Assembly (NCBI RefSeq): GCF_030285625.1
Contig: NZ_CP127294.1
Span: 692,001-756,000 of the forward strand
Direction of reading: 5' to 3'
Length of the DNA: 64,000 nucleotides
Origin: Amycolatopsis sp. 2-15
GTDB taxonomy: Bacteria; Actinomycetota; Actinomycetes; Mycobacteriales; Pseudonocardiaceae
Of the stretch, positions 46,605-55,683 are shown piece by piece. A program made the position numbers and the translations under genes. Numbering within the stretch: position 1 is the stretch's first letter; the number at the start of each line of letters is the position of its first letter. The notes beneath the pieces were generated by a model, which was not told the origin of the DNA, did no database searches, and worked only from the letters and a program-made list of their open reading frames with translations.

Positions 46605-47522
46605 CGCGCGGCCTCCGCAGTGGGAGGCAGGGACCCGGAGGGCGAAGGGCGGCCGGCAGGGCGAGGGCCCGAACGGGCGCTGGCGGAGCAGGCACCGGCC
46701 GAGGCCAGAGGAAGCGAAAGCTGCTCGACGCCCAGCGGCGCCGCTGCAGCGGCTGGCGAATCGACACAGGGCACCGGCCGGCGGGCTGCAGGAAGCAAGA
46801 ACTTGGCCTCCGCCAGGCCATTGCGATCAGGTCGGGCGCAGGGTGTCAGCCCGGAACAAGCGCAGGTCGCGGGCGGAGTGTCGAGAGTCCGGTGCTGCGG
46901 CGAGCCGGAGCGAGCGGCCCCGTGCGCGTTGCCGATCACAGGACGGCGGCCAGCTCGAAGCGGACAGCGCTCAAGAACCGGACATGAGCGGCGCGCGCAG
47001 CGGAAGCGGGCGCGACCGGCCGCCCGTGGCGGTGGGCACGGCTTCGCGGGGTCCGCAACCGGTGTCGGCGAGGCCTCGGCGCACGTCGGTGGATTGATCG
47101 GGCGATCGGGTGATCACCCGGGGAGGCGAGTGACCGGCGCCACACTTGCGGCCGTGAATTTTCTTCAACACGGGGCCGCAAACGTTTATTTCAACGGTGG
47201 GGCCGTTCGGCGGGGTGCGAGGGGCCCGTTCGGGGGCGCGAATGCCCGAAAGTCCTGTAACAGAGATCACACTGATCGGAGTAGTTCCGGATTAACTTTG
47301 GGTAATCTCTACAGCTAGCAGCGTGATGGCTGCCGCCCGTTCGGCCGAAACGGCGGGCGCACCTTGCTCACAACGGTGCCCCTTCGTTACTGTCCCACGG
47401 TCCCCATTACAGTCAGGTCACGAAGCGCAACGCCGAGCGAACCACCCCCGAGGTTGGCTCAACGGGATCCCCCGCCCGTAGTCGCGCAACGACCCGGCTC
47501 CCCGACGATGGAAGGCCCCGTC
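46605..47522. other. 918-base region without a supported gene, upstream of the M23 gene
   Basis: No frame here looks coding. It contains a direct repeat, TTCAACACGGGGCCG (47164-47178) and TTCAACGGTGGGGCCG (47190-47205). It also has spaced GTTACTGTC (47386) and ATTACAGTC (47406) elements followed by GTCAC (47417), and a possible -10 TAATCT near 47304. It is probably a long promoter and leader of the M23 gene. Confidence 0.5.
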
Positions 47523-48338
47523 TTGGCTTCACACCGCTCCCCCGGCGGCCAAGCTCCTTCCCCGGCGCTGAAGGACGCACTGGACGGTGCGGTCATCCGC
47601 GTGCGGGGTTCGCACCGCATCGCCCCGCCGTCCTCCGCCCTGCGTGGGCGGGTCGTGGTCGCAGCTGTCGCGGCCGGCGCGTTCGCCGCTGCCGCCGCGG
47701 GCCAGACCCTCAAGACCGTGACGACCGACTCCGACGCCGCCGTCACCCCGCTCGCCAACGCCCAGGACGCGAGCGCCTCGTTCACCCTCGGCAGCGCGGG
47801 TTCAGGGGGAGCCCCCGAGCTGCTGCCCGCCGGCCACTCGATGGACGCCTCCGCCGAGGCCGCCCGCATGGCCGACAGCCTGAAGGTCACCGAAGCCCGC
47901 GAGAAGGCCGAAGCCGCGGCCGCTCAGAAGGCCAAGGAAGAAGCCGAGCGTCCCAAGACCTGCCTGCCGGCCCACGGCACGTTCACCTCGGGCTTCGGCG
48001 CCCGCTGGGGCAGCAGCCACCTCGGCATCGACATCGCGAACTCGATCGGCACCCCGATCTACGCCGCCTCCGACGGCACCGTCATCCAGGCCGGCCCCGC
48101 CAGTGGCTTCGGCCTCTGGGTCCGCGTCCAGCTCGACGACGGCACCATCCAGGTCTACGGCCACATGAACAGCTTCTCGGTCCACGAAGGCCAGAAGGTC
48201 AAGTGCGGCGAGCAGATCGCCGAGATCGGCAACCGCGGCGAGAGCACCGGCCCGCACCTGCACTTCGAGGTCTGGCAGAACGGCACGAAGAAGATCGACC
48301 CGCGCCCGTGGCTCGCCGCCCGCGGCATCGTCGTCTGA
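47523..48338 (+). CDS. M23 family metallopeptidase (LytM/lysostaphin-like)
   Basis: A 271-residue peptidoglycan hydrolase or hydrolase regulator. There is a basic N-terminus, one TM or signal segment (about 45-63, RVVVAAVAAGAFAAAAAG), then a helical Ala/Glu/Lys-rich linker (ARMADSLKVTEAREKAEAAA) and the M23 domain (about 150-260). The metal motifs are complete: HLGID, then HMN and HLHFEVW. TTG 47523 is preferred because GGAAGG lies seven bases upstream; ATG 47508 is in frame. The homologue Rv0950c occupies the same place next to uvrD1 and sucC. Confidence 0.9.
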   Translation: MASHRSPGGQAPSPALKDALDGAVIRVRGSHRIAPPSSALRGRVVVAAVAAGAFAAAAAGQTLKTVTTDSDAAVTPLANAQDASASFTLGSAGSGGAPELLPAGHSMDASAEAARMADSLKVTEAREKAEAAAAQKAKEEAERPKTCLPAHGTFTSGFGARWGSSHLGIDIANSIGTPIYAASDGTVIQAGPASGFGLWVRVQLDDGTIQVYGHMNSFSVHEGQKVKCGEQIAEIGNRGESTGPHLHFEVWQNGTKKIDPRPWLAARGIVV

Positions 48339-48406
48339 GTTCGGGACTGGTTCTCCTTACTGTTCTTCGGTTTCAACCCCGGTTTTCGGCTCAACACTGT
48401 TCCACC

Positions 48407-48442
48407 CGGCCACGGTCAGCGCCCTCGCGCTCTCCGTGGCCG
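48407..48442 (+). terminator. Hairpin between the M23 gene and the convergent small gene
   Basis: The outer stem CGGCCACGG/CCGTGGCCG (48407-48415 with 48434-48442) encloses an inner stem AGCGC/GCGCT, about 70 bases past the M23 stop. There is no T-run, so this is a weaker terminator candidate. Confidence 0.55.
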
Positions 48443-48541
48443 TGTGCGTCTCACTGAGGTGCGTTTCGCGGGCCTTTCCACACCCCCACCCAAAGCAGCG
48501 GCTACGGCGCCCGTGCGTCCTCGCGAGCGCCCCAGACAGCT

Positions 48542-48910
48542 CTAGCGCTCCCCGGTGGGCGAGCGGCGGATGAAGTACGCGACAGCGACCTGCCAGACCG
48601 TGCAGAGGCCGGCCGAGCGGCGTCGGACAGGCCACCGGCCCAGGCGGTGCGCACGGCAGGTCTGGCAGTGGCCATCAGGCCCGAGGTCGTGGTGGCGAAG
48701 CAGGGCGCGCCACGCGGCGGCCAAGCGGTGCGCTTCCCCCGAAGCACACCCCGGGCCGGGTCCCGAAGAACCGGCCGGACCGGACCCCGACGAACCGGAC
48801 CCCGAACCGGCTGAACCACCGGAAACCCCCGCAGGTTCCGGCGTCCCCAGAACTCCCCGTAAGTAGTCCTGTACCCCTGCGGCCAGGACCCCAAACAAGA
48901 TCGCGTCCAC
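48542..48910 (-). CDS. Hypothetical small protein with C-terminal Cys motif
   Basis: A 122-residue product from GTG 48910 (AGGGAG upstream). It has a short hydrophobic start (DAILFGVLAAGVQDYLRGVLG), a Gly/Ser/Pro linker and a C-terminal part with HCQTCRAHRLGRW...CTVWQVAVAYFIRR. The CxxC near residue 82 and a further Cys near 104 might bind a metal. It lies downstream of pcrA on the same strand. No family is recognised. Confidence 0.6.
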   Translation of the reverse strand: MDAILFGVLAAGVQDYLRGVLGTPEPAGVSGGSAGSGSGSSGSGPAGSSGPGPGCASGEAHRLAAAWRALLRHHDLGPDGHCQTCRAHRLGRWPVRRRSAGLCTVWQVAVAYFIRRSPTGER

Positions 48911-49016
48911 ACCCTCGTGCTCCCTCCCGAGGCGGCCGGTGAACGAGCACCAGCCTACCCCATTCGTTCGAACTTGTGTTCGACTGGAGGGAGATTAACC
49001 GGGGGGTCCGACAAAA

Positions 49017-51437
49017 TCAGAGCTTCACCATCGGCACGCTGCCGATCAGCATGAGGCGGACCTTGCCGGACGCGCCGAAGTCGATGGTGGCCGTGGCGCG
49101 GGGGCCGACGCCGTCGCAGGAGATGACGGTGCCGAGGCCGTACTTGTCGTGGCTGACGCGGTCGCCGATGTCGAGCTTGAGGGCCACCGTGTCCTTCCAG
49201 CCCTTGCCGAACGGGGACGACGAAGTAGTAGTCGACGAGGTCGTTCGCCGGCCCCAGGTCGTGGCCGCGCGCGGGCCCGAGGACGACGAGCCCGACGAAG
49301 ACCCGAAGTTGCCGAAGCCCGGCGAAGACGGCTCCAGGCGCCGCCAGTCGACGAGGTCCGGGGGGAGCTCGTCGAGGAAGCGCGAAGCCGGGTTCATCTG
49401 CGGCTGGCCCCACGCCGACCGCACCAGCGCGCGCGAGACGTACAGCCGCTGCCGCGCGCGCGTGATGGCCACGTACGCGAGCCGGCGCTCCTCCGCGAGC
49501 TCCGTCGGGTCACCCAGGGCGCGCATGTGCGGGAAGACGCCGTCCTCCCAGCCCGTGCAGAACACCACCGGGTACTCGAGGCCCTTCGCGGTGTGCACGG
49601 TCATCAGCGTGACAACCCCGGCGCCGCCGTCGCCCTCGTCGCCGCCGTCGGGCGACGGGATCGAGTCGGCGTCGGCGACCAGGGACACGCGCTCCAGGAA
49701 CGCGGCGAGCGAACCGGGCGCGGGCACACCGTCGTCGAGCACCAGCTCGGCGTTCTCGTCCTGCTGGACCTCGGCGGTGAACTCCGCGAACTCGCGCGCC
49801 ACCGTGACGAGCTCCGTGAGGTTCTCCACGCGGGAGGCGTCCTGCGGGTCGTCCGACTCCTCGAGCTCCGCGCGGTACCCGGTGCGCTCCAGCACGGCCT
49901 CCAGCAGGTCGTGCACCTCCGAGCCGGACGCCGCCAGCTCGCCCAGGTCGTCGAGCAGCGACACGAACCCGGTGATCGCCTTGGCCGACCGCGGGTTCAG
50001 CAGCGCCACCTTGCCCTCGACGGCATCGCGCAACGCGGCCCCGAAGGTGATGCGCTCGCGCTCCGCGTGCGTCGCCACCACCGCTTCCGCACGGTCACCG
50101 ATGCCGCGCTTGGGCACGTTGAGGATGCGGCGCAAGGAAACCGTGTCATCCGGGTTCGACAGCACGCGCAGGTAGGCGAGCATGTCGCGCACCTCGCGCC
50201 GCTCGTAGAACCGCACGCCGCCGACGACCTTGTACGGCAGGCCGAGCCGGATGAAGATTTCCTCGAACACCCGCGACTGGTTGTTGGTGCGGTAGAAGAC
50301 GGCGACGTCGGAGTAGTCCGCCTCGCCCTTCTCCGCCAACGCGTCGATCTCGCCCGCGACGAACGCGGCCTCGTCGTGGTCGTTGTCCGACACGTAGCCG
50401 ACGATCTTCTCGCCGTCGCCCGAATCCGTCCACAGCCGCTTCGCGCGCCGGTTGGGGTTGCGCTCGATCACGGCGTTGGCCGCCGACAGGATCGTCTGCG
50501 TGGAGCGGTAGTTCTGCTCCAGGAGGATGGTGTGAGCGTTGGGGAAATCGCGCTCGAATTCCTCGATGTTGCGGATCGTCGCGCCGCGGAACGCGTAGAT
50601 CGACTGGTCCGCGTCACCCACCACGACCAGCTCGGCCGGGTCGATCCCGGTGTCGGCGGCGCCGGATTCGGTGCCCGCGAGCACGCGCACCAGCGTGTAC
50701 TGCGCGTGGTTCGTGTCCTGGTACTCGTCGACCAGGATGTGACGGAACCGGCGGCGGTAGTACTCCGCGACGTCGGGGAACGCCTGCAGCAGCGAGACCG
50801 TGCGCATGATCAGGTCGTCGAAGTCGAACGCGTTGGCCGCTTCGAGCCGGCGCTGGTACTCGACGTAGACCTCGGCGACGCGGCGCTCCAGGTCGTTGGC
50901 GGCGTTGGCCACCGCCGCGTCGGGGTCCGTCAGCTCGTTCTTGAGGTTCGAGATGTGCACCGCGAGCGTGCGCGCGGCGTACTTCTTCGGGTCGATGTCG
51001 AGGTCGCGCGCGACGAGCGTGATGAGCCGCTTCGTGTCGTCCGAGTCGTAGATGGAGAAGCTCGACGACATGTCCAGCGTCTTCGCCTCGCGGCGCAGGA
51101 TCCGCACGCACATCGAGTGGAACGTGGACACCCACATCGCGTTGCCGCGGCGGCCGACGAGCGACGCGACGCGCTCGCGCATCTCGGCCGCGGCCTTGTT
51201 GGTGAACGTGATCGCCATGATCTCGCCGGGGTGCACCCCCCGCTCCGCCAACAGGTACGCGATGCGGCGCGTGAGCACGCGGGTCTTGCCCGACCCCGCG
51301 CCGGCGACGACGAGCAGCGGCCCGCCGGCGTGCATGACCGCTTCGCGCTGCGCGGGATTGAGGTCCTCGAGCAGCTCGGCGGCGGCCTTCCGGGCAGGCG
51401 CGGGCTTTTCTGCGGGGAGATCGAAGAGGGTGTCCAT
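49017..51437 (-). CDS. pcrA: ATP-dependent DNA helicase PcrA/UvrD1
   Basis: An 806-residue superfamily 1A 3'-5' helicase for nucleotide excision repair and replication-fork clearing. Motif I is AGAGSGKT (about 45-52), motif Ia ITFTNKAAAEM, motif II VDEYQDTN, motif III VVGDADQSIYAFRGA, motif IV EQNYRSTQ and motif VI YVAITRARQRLYVSRA. A Ser/Gly-rich linker leads to a C-terminal Tudor-like RNA polymerase-interaction domain (IGDRVSHDKYGLGTVISCDG). Confidence 0.97.
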   Translation of the reverse strand: MDTLFDLPAEKPAPARKAAAELLEDLNPAQREAVMHAGGPLLVVAGAGSGKTRVLTRRIAYLLAERGVHPGEIMAITFTNKAAAEMRERVASLVGRRGNAMWVSTFHSMCVRILRREAKTLDMSSSFSIYDSDDTKRLITLVARDLDIDPKKYAARTLAVHISNLKNELTDPDAAVANAANDLERRVAEVYVEYQRRLEAANAFDFDDLIMRTVSLLQAFPDVAEYYRRRFRHILVDEYQDTNHAQYTLVRVLAGTESGAADTGIDPAELVVVGDADQSIYAFRGATIRNIEEFERDFPNAHTILLEQNYRSTQTILSAANAVIERNPNRRAKRLWTDSGDGEKIVGYVSDNDHDEAAFVAGEIDALAEKGEADYSDVAVFYRTNNQSRVFEEIFIRLGLPYKVVGGVRFYERREVRDMLAYLRVLSNPDDTVSLRRILNVPKRGIGDRAEAVVATHAERERITFGAALRDAVEGKVALLNPRSAKAITGFVSLLDDLGELAASGSEVHDLLEAVLERTGYRAELEESDDPQDASRVENLTELVTVAREFAEFTAEVQQDENAELVLDDGVPAPGSLAAFLERVSLVADADSIPSPDGGDEGDGGAGVVTLMTVHTAKGLEYPVVFCTGWEDGVFPHMRALGDPTELAEERRLAYVAITRARQRLYVSRALVRSAWGQPQMNPASRFLDELPPDLVDWRRLEPSSPGFGNFGSSSGSSSSGPRAATTWGRRTTSSTTTSSSPFGKGWKDTVALKLDIGDRVSHDKYGLGTVISCDGVGPRATATIDFGASGKVRLMLIGSVPMVKL

Positions 51438-51562
51438 CGCCTGTCCACGCTACCCCTGGGGTACGACACGTTCTGCACAGGCAACTGCGCCTGTCGACGT
51501 ACGCCGCGGTGTCGCCTCCCGTCCGACGCGCCGGGGCGTTCGCGCGCGGAGCATCAAACGGT

Positions 51563-51997
51563 ATGGACGACAAGATCCCCGCCCGGTTGAGGGCATCCGA
51601 CAGCGACCGAGAACGCGTCGCCGCGACCATCCAGTCCGCCGGTTCCGAAGGCCGGCTCACCCTCGAAGAGGTGGAAGAACGGCTCGGCGCGGTCTACGCG
51701 ACGCGCTACGTCGACGAGCTCGGCGCGTTCACCACCGACCTGCCGCGCCCCGAAGTCGCGCGGCGGCCGGGATCCGGCTGGCCGCTCACTCGCGCCGCGT
51801 TGCGCGAGCACCCGGCGCTGCGGATCCACGCCGTGATCGTCGTGGCGCTGGCGGTGCTGCTGATCGTGCGGTGGGCGGTGCTGGGCGTCGGGTTCTTCTG
51901 GCCCGCGATGCCGTTGTTCTGGCTGTTCGTCACCCTCGTGGTGCACGCGCGGGTGCGGAGTTTCCGGCGGCGCGGTGAAACTCCTGTGCCATACTGA
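51563..51997 (+). CDS. DUF1707 domain protein with two TM helices
   Basis: A 144-residue protein with an N-terminal DUF1707 domain (about 5-55: PARLRASDSDRERVAATIQSAGSEGRLTLEEVEERL) and two C-terminal TM helices near residues 92-110 and 114-132. ATG 51563 is the family start (GGAG 10 bases upstream); the frame is open from 51509. It is divergent from pcrA. The promoter of the following attenuator lies in its last codons. Confidence 0.9.
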   Translation: MDDKIPARLRASDSDRERVAATIQSAGSEGRLTLEEVEERLGAVYATRYVDELGAFTTDLPRPEVARRPGSGWPLTRAALREHPALRIHAVIVVALAVLLIVRWAVLGVGFFWPAMPLFWLFVTLVVHARVRSFRRRGETPVPY

Positions 51998-52001
51998 TCC
52001 C

Positions 52002-52064
52002 GTGCGGCACAGCAGTGAGCGATTTTTCTACGGGACCCGGACTCCGGCTCCCGTGATCGCGTAG
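52002..52064 (+). CDS. Phe/Tyr-rich attenuator leader peptide before chorismate mutase
   Basis: A 20-codon ORF starting GTG, encoding MRHSSERFFYGTRTPAPVIA, with Phe-Phe-Tyr codons in a row at 52023-52031. A CATACT -10 at 51990-51995 would start transcription on the GTG, making it leaderless. Stalling at FFY would expose 52039-52047, which is exactly complementary to the 5' arm of the downstream terminator. These are the expected parts of ribosome-mediated attenuation by aromatic amino acid supply. Confidence 0.75.
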   Translation: MRHSSERFFYGTRTPAPVIA

Positions 52065-52086
52065 TGCCCCACCCGCCATCACCCGC

Positions 52087-52113
52087 AGCCCCGGAGTCCA
52101 CGGACCCGGGGCT
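52087..52113 (+). promoter_or_regulatory. Attenuator terminator hairpin with competing antiterminator
   Basis: Terminator: AGCCCCGG (52087-52094) pairs with CCGGGGCT (52106-52113), with GTCC/GGAC continuing the stem inside, followed by TTT. Competing antiterminator: GGACTCCGG (52039-52047, inside the leader ORF) pairs over nine bases with CCGGAGTCC (52091-52099). The two structures exclude each other. Confidence 0.75.
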
Positions 52114-52161
52114 TTCGCTGTCCCAGGGGCCACTGGGAGTCCGGACTTCAGAGAGGTCCCG

Positions 52162-52458
52162 ATGAACGCGCAGACTCAGAACGCCGACGGCCAGCCCGCC
52201 GAGAACACCGCCGCCGGCGAGGACATCTCCTCGCTACGCAAGGAGATCGACTGGCTCGACGCCGAAATCCTGCGGCTGGTGAAACGCCGCGTGGAGGTGT
52301 CGCAGACGATCGGCGCGGCCCGCATGGCCGCCGGCGGCACGAGGATCGTCTACAACCGTGAAATGGACGTGCTCGCGCGCTACCGCGAGCTCGGTCCGGA
52401 AGGCCGCCAGCTCGCGATGGCGCTGCTCAATCTGGGCCGCGGCCGCCTCGGCCGATGA
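52162..52458 (+). CDS. Chorismate mutase, AroQ class
   Basis: A 98-residue all-helical enzyme converting chorismate to prephenate, the entry to phenylalanine and tyrosine. After a polar tail of about 20 residues come the AroQ helices: LRKEIDWLDAEILRLVKRRVEVSQTIG (active-site Arg and Lys), AARMAAGGTRIVYNREMDVLARYREL and the short C-terminal RLGR. It matches mycobacterial Rv0948c, which needs DAHP synthase as partner for full activity. Expression is probably controlled by the attenuator directly upstream. Confidence 0.95.
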   Translation: MNAQTQNADGQPAENTAAGEDISSLRKEIDWLDAEILRLVKRRVEVSQTIGAARMAAGGTRIVYNREMDVLARYRELGPEGRQLAMALLNLGRGRLGR

Positions 52459-52521
52459 ACTTACGGCCACATCGGGGACTTCCCCGATCCGCCGGTCCGC
52501 GAAAACGGGCAGACTGGACGC

Positions 52522-52827
52522 ATGATTAACGTCATCGCCGTCATCATCGCGATCGCGAGTGTGCTGGCGGCACTGGGCCATGTCGGTTACCTGGCGCTGC
52601 TCAACAACGCGGCGGGCAAGCGAGCCGGCGGTGCACCAGTCTCGCAGTACGTGCGCAGCCGCTGGGTCATCGCCGGTGGTACCACCGCGGCATCACTGTT
52701 CGCCTGGCTGCTCACGTTAGGGGGACCCGGGGCCGACATCGTCGCCATCATCGTTGCCGTCGGTAGCGGTGCTGTGGCGACGAAGGCACTCAAGTCGACC
52801 CAGGAGAAGTACCGCAGCGGAGGGTGA
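52522..52827 (+). CDS. Hypothetical small membrane protein
   Basis: A 101-residue protein with hydrophobic segments near residues 3-27 (IAVIIAIASVLAALGHVGYLALL), 48-66 and 70-86, and a polar tail (KSTQEKYRSGG). No Shine-Dalgarno sequence was seen. CAGACT at 52510-52515 could be a -10 for a leaderless start at ATG 52522. No family is recognised. Confidence 0.65.
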   Translation: MINVIAVIIAIASVLAALGHVGYLALLNNAAGKRAGGAPVSQYVRSRWVIAGGTTAASLFAWLLTLGGPGADIVAIIVAVGSGAVATKALKSTQEKYRSGG

Positions 52828-53163
52828 CTGGCCCTACCTGCGGCGATTGCACTGCGTAGCGTGACCCCACGCCCGTTCGGTCGCCCCCGACAGAGTGAAA
52901 CCTGTGCAAGTTGCAGGTTGCCCCGAGACTTTCGCCTGGCGGTTTCCTAGTCTTGGGTTCGTGAGGACCCATGCGTCTGGGTCGGGCGACGCCCGGAGGA
53001 TGCGCGGGAGCTGCGGCTCCGCGCGCCCGCTGCCGCGTGCGCGTGCAGATGCGCGGGAGTTCGCAAGTGTGGACGCAAGTGACTCCGTTCGCGCCTCTGC
53101 TCCGATCGGGTTGATCGGAGTGCCGGTGCCGTCACGCCCACACCGGGGAGGGGTCGGACGGGC
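52828..53163 (+). other. 336-base intergenic region with two dyads
   Basis: No gene was seen. It contains AACCTG/CAGGTT arms at 52899-52904 and 52914-52919 and a hairpin CTCCGATC/GATCGGAG (53100-53107 with 53113-53120). The hairpin lies 43 bases before the next start and could be an operator or mRNA structure. Confidence 0.45.
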
Positions 53164-55392
53164 ATGACGGGAAACGCGATGGGTGGGTCGAGAAGCTCGA
53201 GCCACCCGGACACGGTGACGGCCGCGGAGGTCACGGTGCCGGGCAGGCACCGCGCTCGCAGTCTTCAGGACACGGACACGTGGACGCCCGTGGTCCCGCC
53301 GCACGGCGGCGGTCACCACCGCCACCGGCCCGGCGGCGAGCCCGTCGACGCACCGGCCGGCGCCCTGCCGTTGCCCCCGCCTCGCCGACGGGCGGCCGAC
53401 CCACGTTCGACGTTCGCGCCGACGCACGGGACTCTGCCCGCGCCGGGGCCAGGAGTGCTCCTGCCGCAGCCCCAGCAGGCCCGGCAGACCCACCCGCGCC
53501 GCCCGATCCCGCTCCCGCAGCCGACGCGCCGGCCCGACGAGCCGCGCGAGCAGCACCGCCTTCACGAGGACTACCGCGCCTACGACGCGCTCCCCGAGCA
53601 CGCACTGAACGGCCGCGGCCCGTACGCCCCGCCGGCGCGAGGCCGCACCGAGTTGCCGCAGCCCGGCCAGGGCGACCGGGGCTTCACCGCCGGCCGCCTC
53701 GACGAGCCCGGCCCGATCGGCGGCCCGCTGATGCCGGCGGCCGAGCCCGAGCCCGAGCAGCTCTGGAGTGGGGCGCAGTCCGGCGACCTCGCCGAGGCCG
53801 CGCCGGAGTTCGCGCACGACAAGCGGCGCTTGCCCGCTGGACAGGCCGGGCGGCCACAGACCGGCGCCGTCGCGGATGGACCGGAGTTCGCTCACGACGA
53901 GCGACGAACGCCCACTGCGCAAGCCGGGCAACCACGGCCTCGCGACCCCGCTGAGGCCACCGCGCCGGCGTACCCGCAGGACGAGCGGCGCGCGCCCGCG
54001 GGGCAGGCCGTGCGGCCGCACTCCCGCGACCTCGCCGAGACGGCCGGGCCCGAGTTCGCGGACGACGAACGACGAACGCTCACCGCGCAAGCCAGGCAGC
54101 AACACCACCGCGACCTCGCCGAGATGGCGGGGCCGGAGTTCACACCCGCGTTCACGCAGGACGAACGGCGCGTTCCCACCGGCCAGGCCGTGGTCCCTGA
54201 TCCCCAGCCGGTGAGCGAGATCGACCGCGCCTGGGCCGCGCCGGGGACCACACGGTCGCTCGCCGACGTGCCGATGCACGACGGGCTCGGACGTCCGCAG
54301 GTGCGGCGCAGCCGGCGTGAGCGGGTCGCGGCGACGGCGGCCACGCTGGCCCAGCCGCAGCCCCCGGAGCTCGGCGAGCACGACGAACCTGACGAGGATG
54401 AAGGCACCCAGCTGAGCGCGCTGCCGGAGCCCGCCGCAGAGCAGCCGGCGAAGCCCGAGCCCCCGCGGCGCCAGCGGGTCACGCTGCGGGCGGGCCCGGC
54501 CAAGCCGCTGGTGCGCGGTCCGTTCGACGAGGCATCGCTCGACGAAGACGACGAAGTGCGCGTGTACGCCGCTCCGCTGCTCGACGGGCTCGGCAAGTTC
54601 GACCTCGGGTCCGTGCCCGCGTCGGTGACCCCGCCCAAGACGTGGCGGAAGGCGGCGTGGTTCGCGACCGGCGCGTCGGGCGCGGTGGTGGTCGGGCTGC
54701 TGTTCGCCGGGACCTTCCTCGTCGGCGGACCCACCACGACCACCGACGCGCTCGGCGGCGGCTGGCCGGGCCGGCAGAACGGCGGCAACCCGCTGATCCT
54801 CCCGGACCCGTCGCTCGGCCAGCAGGGCGGCACGGGCGGCGACTCGCCCGACCGCAGCCGCTCCGGCGGCGGCGGCCGCTCCGGCACCCGGGACGACGAC
54901 CCGAACACGCACCCGCAGAACGCCGCCGGCTCCGAGACCAGCGAAGACCAGCCGCCGACCGACTCGGCTTCGAGCGGCGACTCGTCGGACCCCGTCACCA
55001 CCGGGCCGACGTCGACCCCGTCCCGGCCGCCCGCGAAGCCGCCGATCACCCCGGCGCCGCGCGAAACCGCGCCGACCACCGTCTGGTACGCCGCCGACAA
55101 GGACCCCAAAACGATGGGGGACAACTCCGAGAAGTTCTTCAACAACGTGACCACCGACCCGAACGAGGCCGCGGCCGTCACCACCGGGGACCTCAAGCAG
55201 GAGGGCGCGCAGGGCCTGCGCCAGCACTACGCGAACGTCGCGTACTTCGAGGTCAAAAAGGTCGAGATCGACCCGGACAACAACACCACGGTCAACACGC
55301 TCGAGGTGACCCACACCGACGGCACCAAGACCGTCGAGCAGCGCACGCTCACCTTCGGCGACGACGAGAAGATCGCCGACGACGGCGCCTGA
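53164..55392 (+). CDS. Large single-TM protein with disordered, repeat-rich cytoplasmic part
   Basis: A 742-residue protein. Residues 1-490 are low-complexity (Pro, Arg, Asp, Glu) and contain about five copies of a 27-32-residue repeat around GPEFAxDERRxPTxQA (about 205-350). One TM helix lies near 497-521 (AAWFATGASGAVVVGLLFAGTFLVGG). A Gly/Ser/Thr linker leads to an extracytoplasmic C-terminal domain (about 635-742: TVWYAADKDPKTMGDNSEKFF). No named family is recognised. It lies upstream of the kinase genes in the same direction and is a possible kinase substrate. Confidence 0.75.
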   Translation: MTGNAMGGSRSSSHPDTVTAAEVTVPGRHRARSLQDTDTWTPVVPPHGGGHHRHRPGGEPVDAPAGALPLPPPRRRAADPRSTFAPTHGTLPAPGPGVLLPQPQQARQTHPRRPIPLPQPTRRPDEPREQHRLHEDYRAYDALPEHALNGRGPYAPPARGRTELPQPGQGDRGFTAGRLDEPGPIGGPLMPAAEPEPEQLWSGAQSGDLAEAAPEFAHDKRRLPAGQAGRPQTGAVADGPEFAHDERRTPTAQAGQPRPRDPAEATAPAYPQDERRAPAGQAVRPHSRDLAETAGPEFADDERRTLTAQARQQHHRDLAEMAGPEFTPAFTQDERRVPTGQAVVPDPQPVSEIDRAWAAPGTTRSLADVPMHDGLGRPQVRRSRRERVAATAATLAQPQPPELGEHDEPDEDEGTQLSALPEPAAEQPAKPEPPRRQRVTLRAGPAKPLVRGPFDEASLDEDDEVRVYAAPLLDGLGKFDLGSVPASVTPPKTWRKAAWFATGASGAVVVGLLFAGTFLVGGPTTTTDALGGGWPGRQNGGNPLILPDPSLGQQGGTGGDSPDRSRSGGGGRSGTRDDDPNTHPQNAAGSETSEDQPPTDSASSGDSSDPVTTGPTSTPSRPPAKPPITPAPRETAPTTVWYAADKDPKTMGDNSEKFFNNVTTDPNEAAAVTTGDLKQEGAQGLRQHYANVAYFEVKKVEIDPDNNTTVNTLEVTHTDGTKTVEQRTLTFGDDEKIADDGA

Positions 55393-55683
55393 CCAGGGCT
55401 GATCGTCCGGCCCGGGCCCAACGTTTCGTGCAGGTGCAGACTGCCCGTTCCGATGCACGTGCGGTGCGGTAAGCGGTTGAACTTGCTCCGGGTGGGTGAC
55501 ATAAGCTGCCGCTCGTCGTATGACGACGGCATTCCGGCGACTGAGCCTGGCGGGTGCCCGTCGCCACAGGGTTACCTGGCGACAGCGGGTCCGGGAACCG
55601 ACCACGAGTCGGCCGTCCGGACCAGCGGCGTACGACCGAACGGCCGTACCGCCGTCCCCCCGAACCCCAGAGCGAGGACTTTC

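Noticed and set aside
46620..47318. Plus-strand frame of 232 codons before the M23 gene
   Set aside because: The composition is Arg/Gly/Ala-rich without hydrophobic or domain structure, and no ribosome site is present. It is treated as non-coding.
47420..47510. Possible ydaO (c-di-AMP) riboswitch before the M23 gene
   Set aside because: ACGCCGAGC and a GC-rich leader recall actinobacterial ydaO elements at wall-hydrolase genes. The other conserved blocks of the motif are not visible, so a covariance-model search would be needed.
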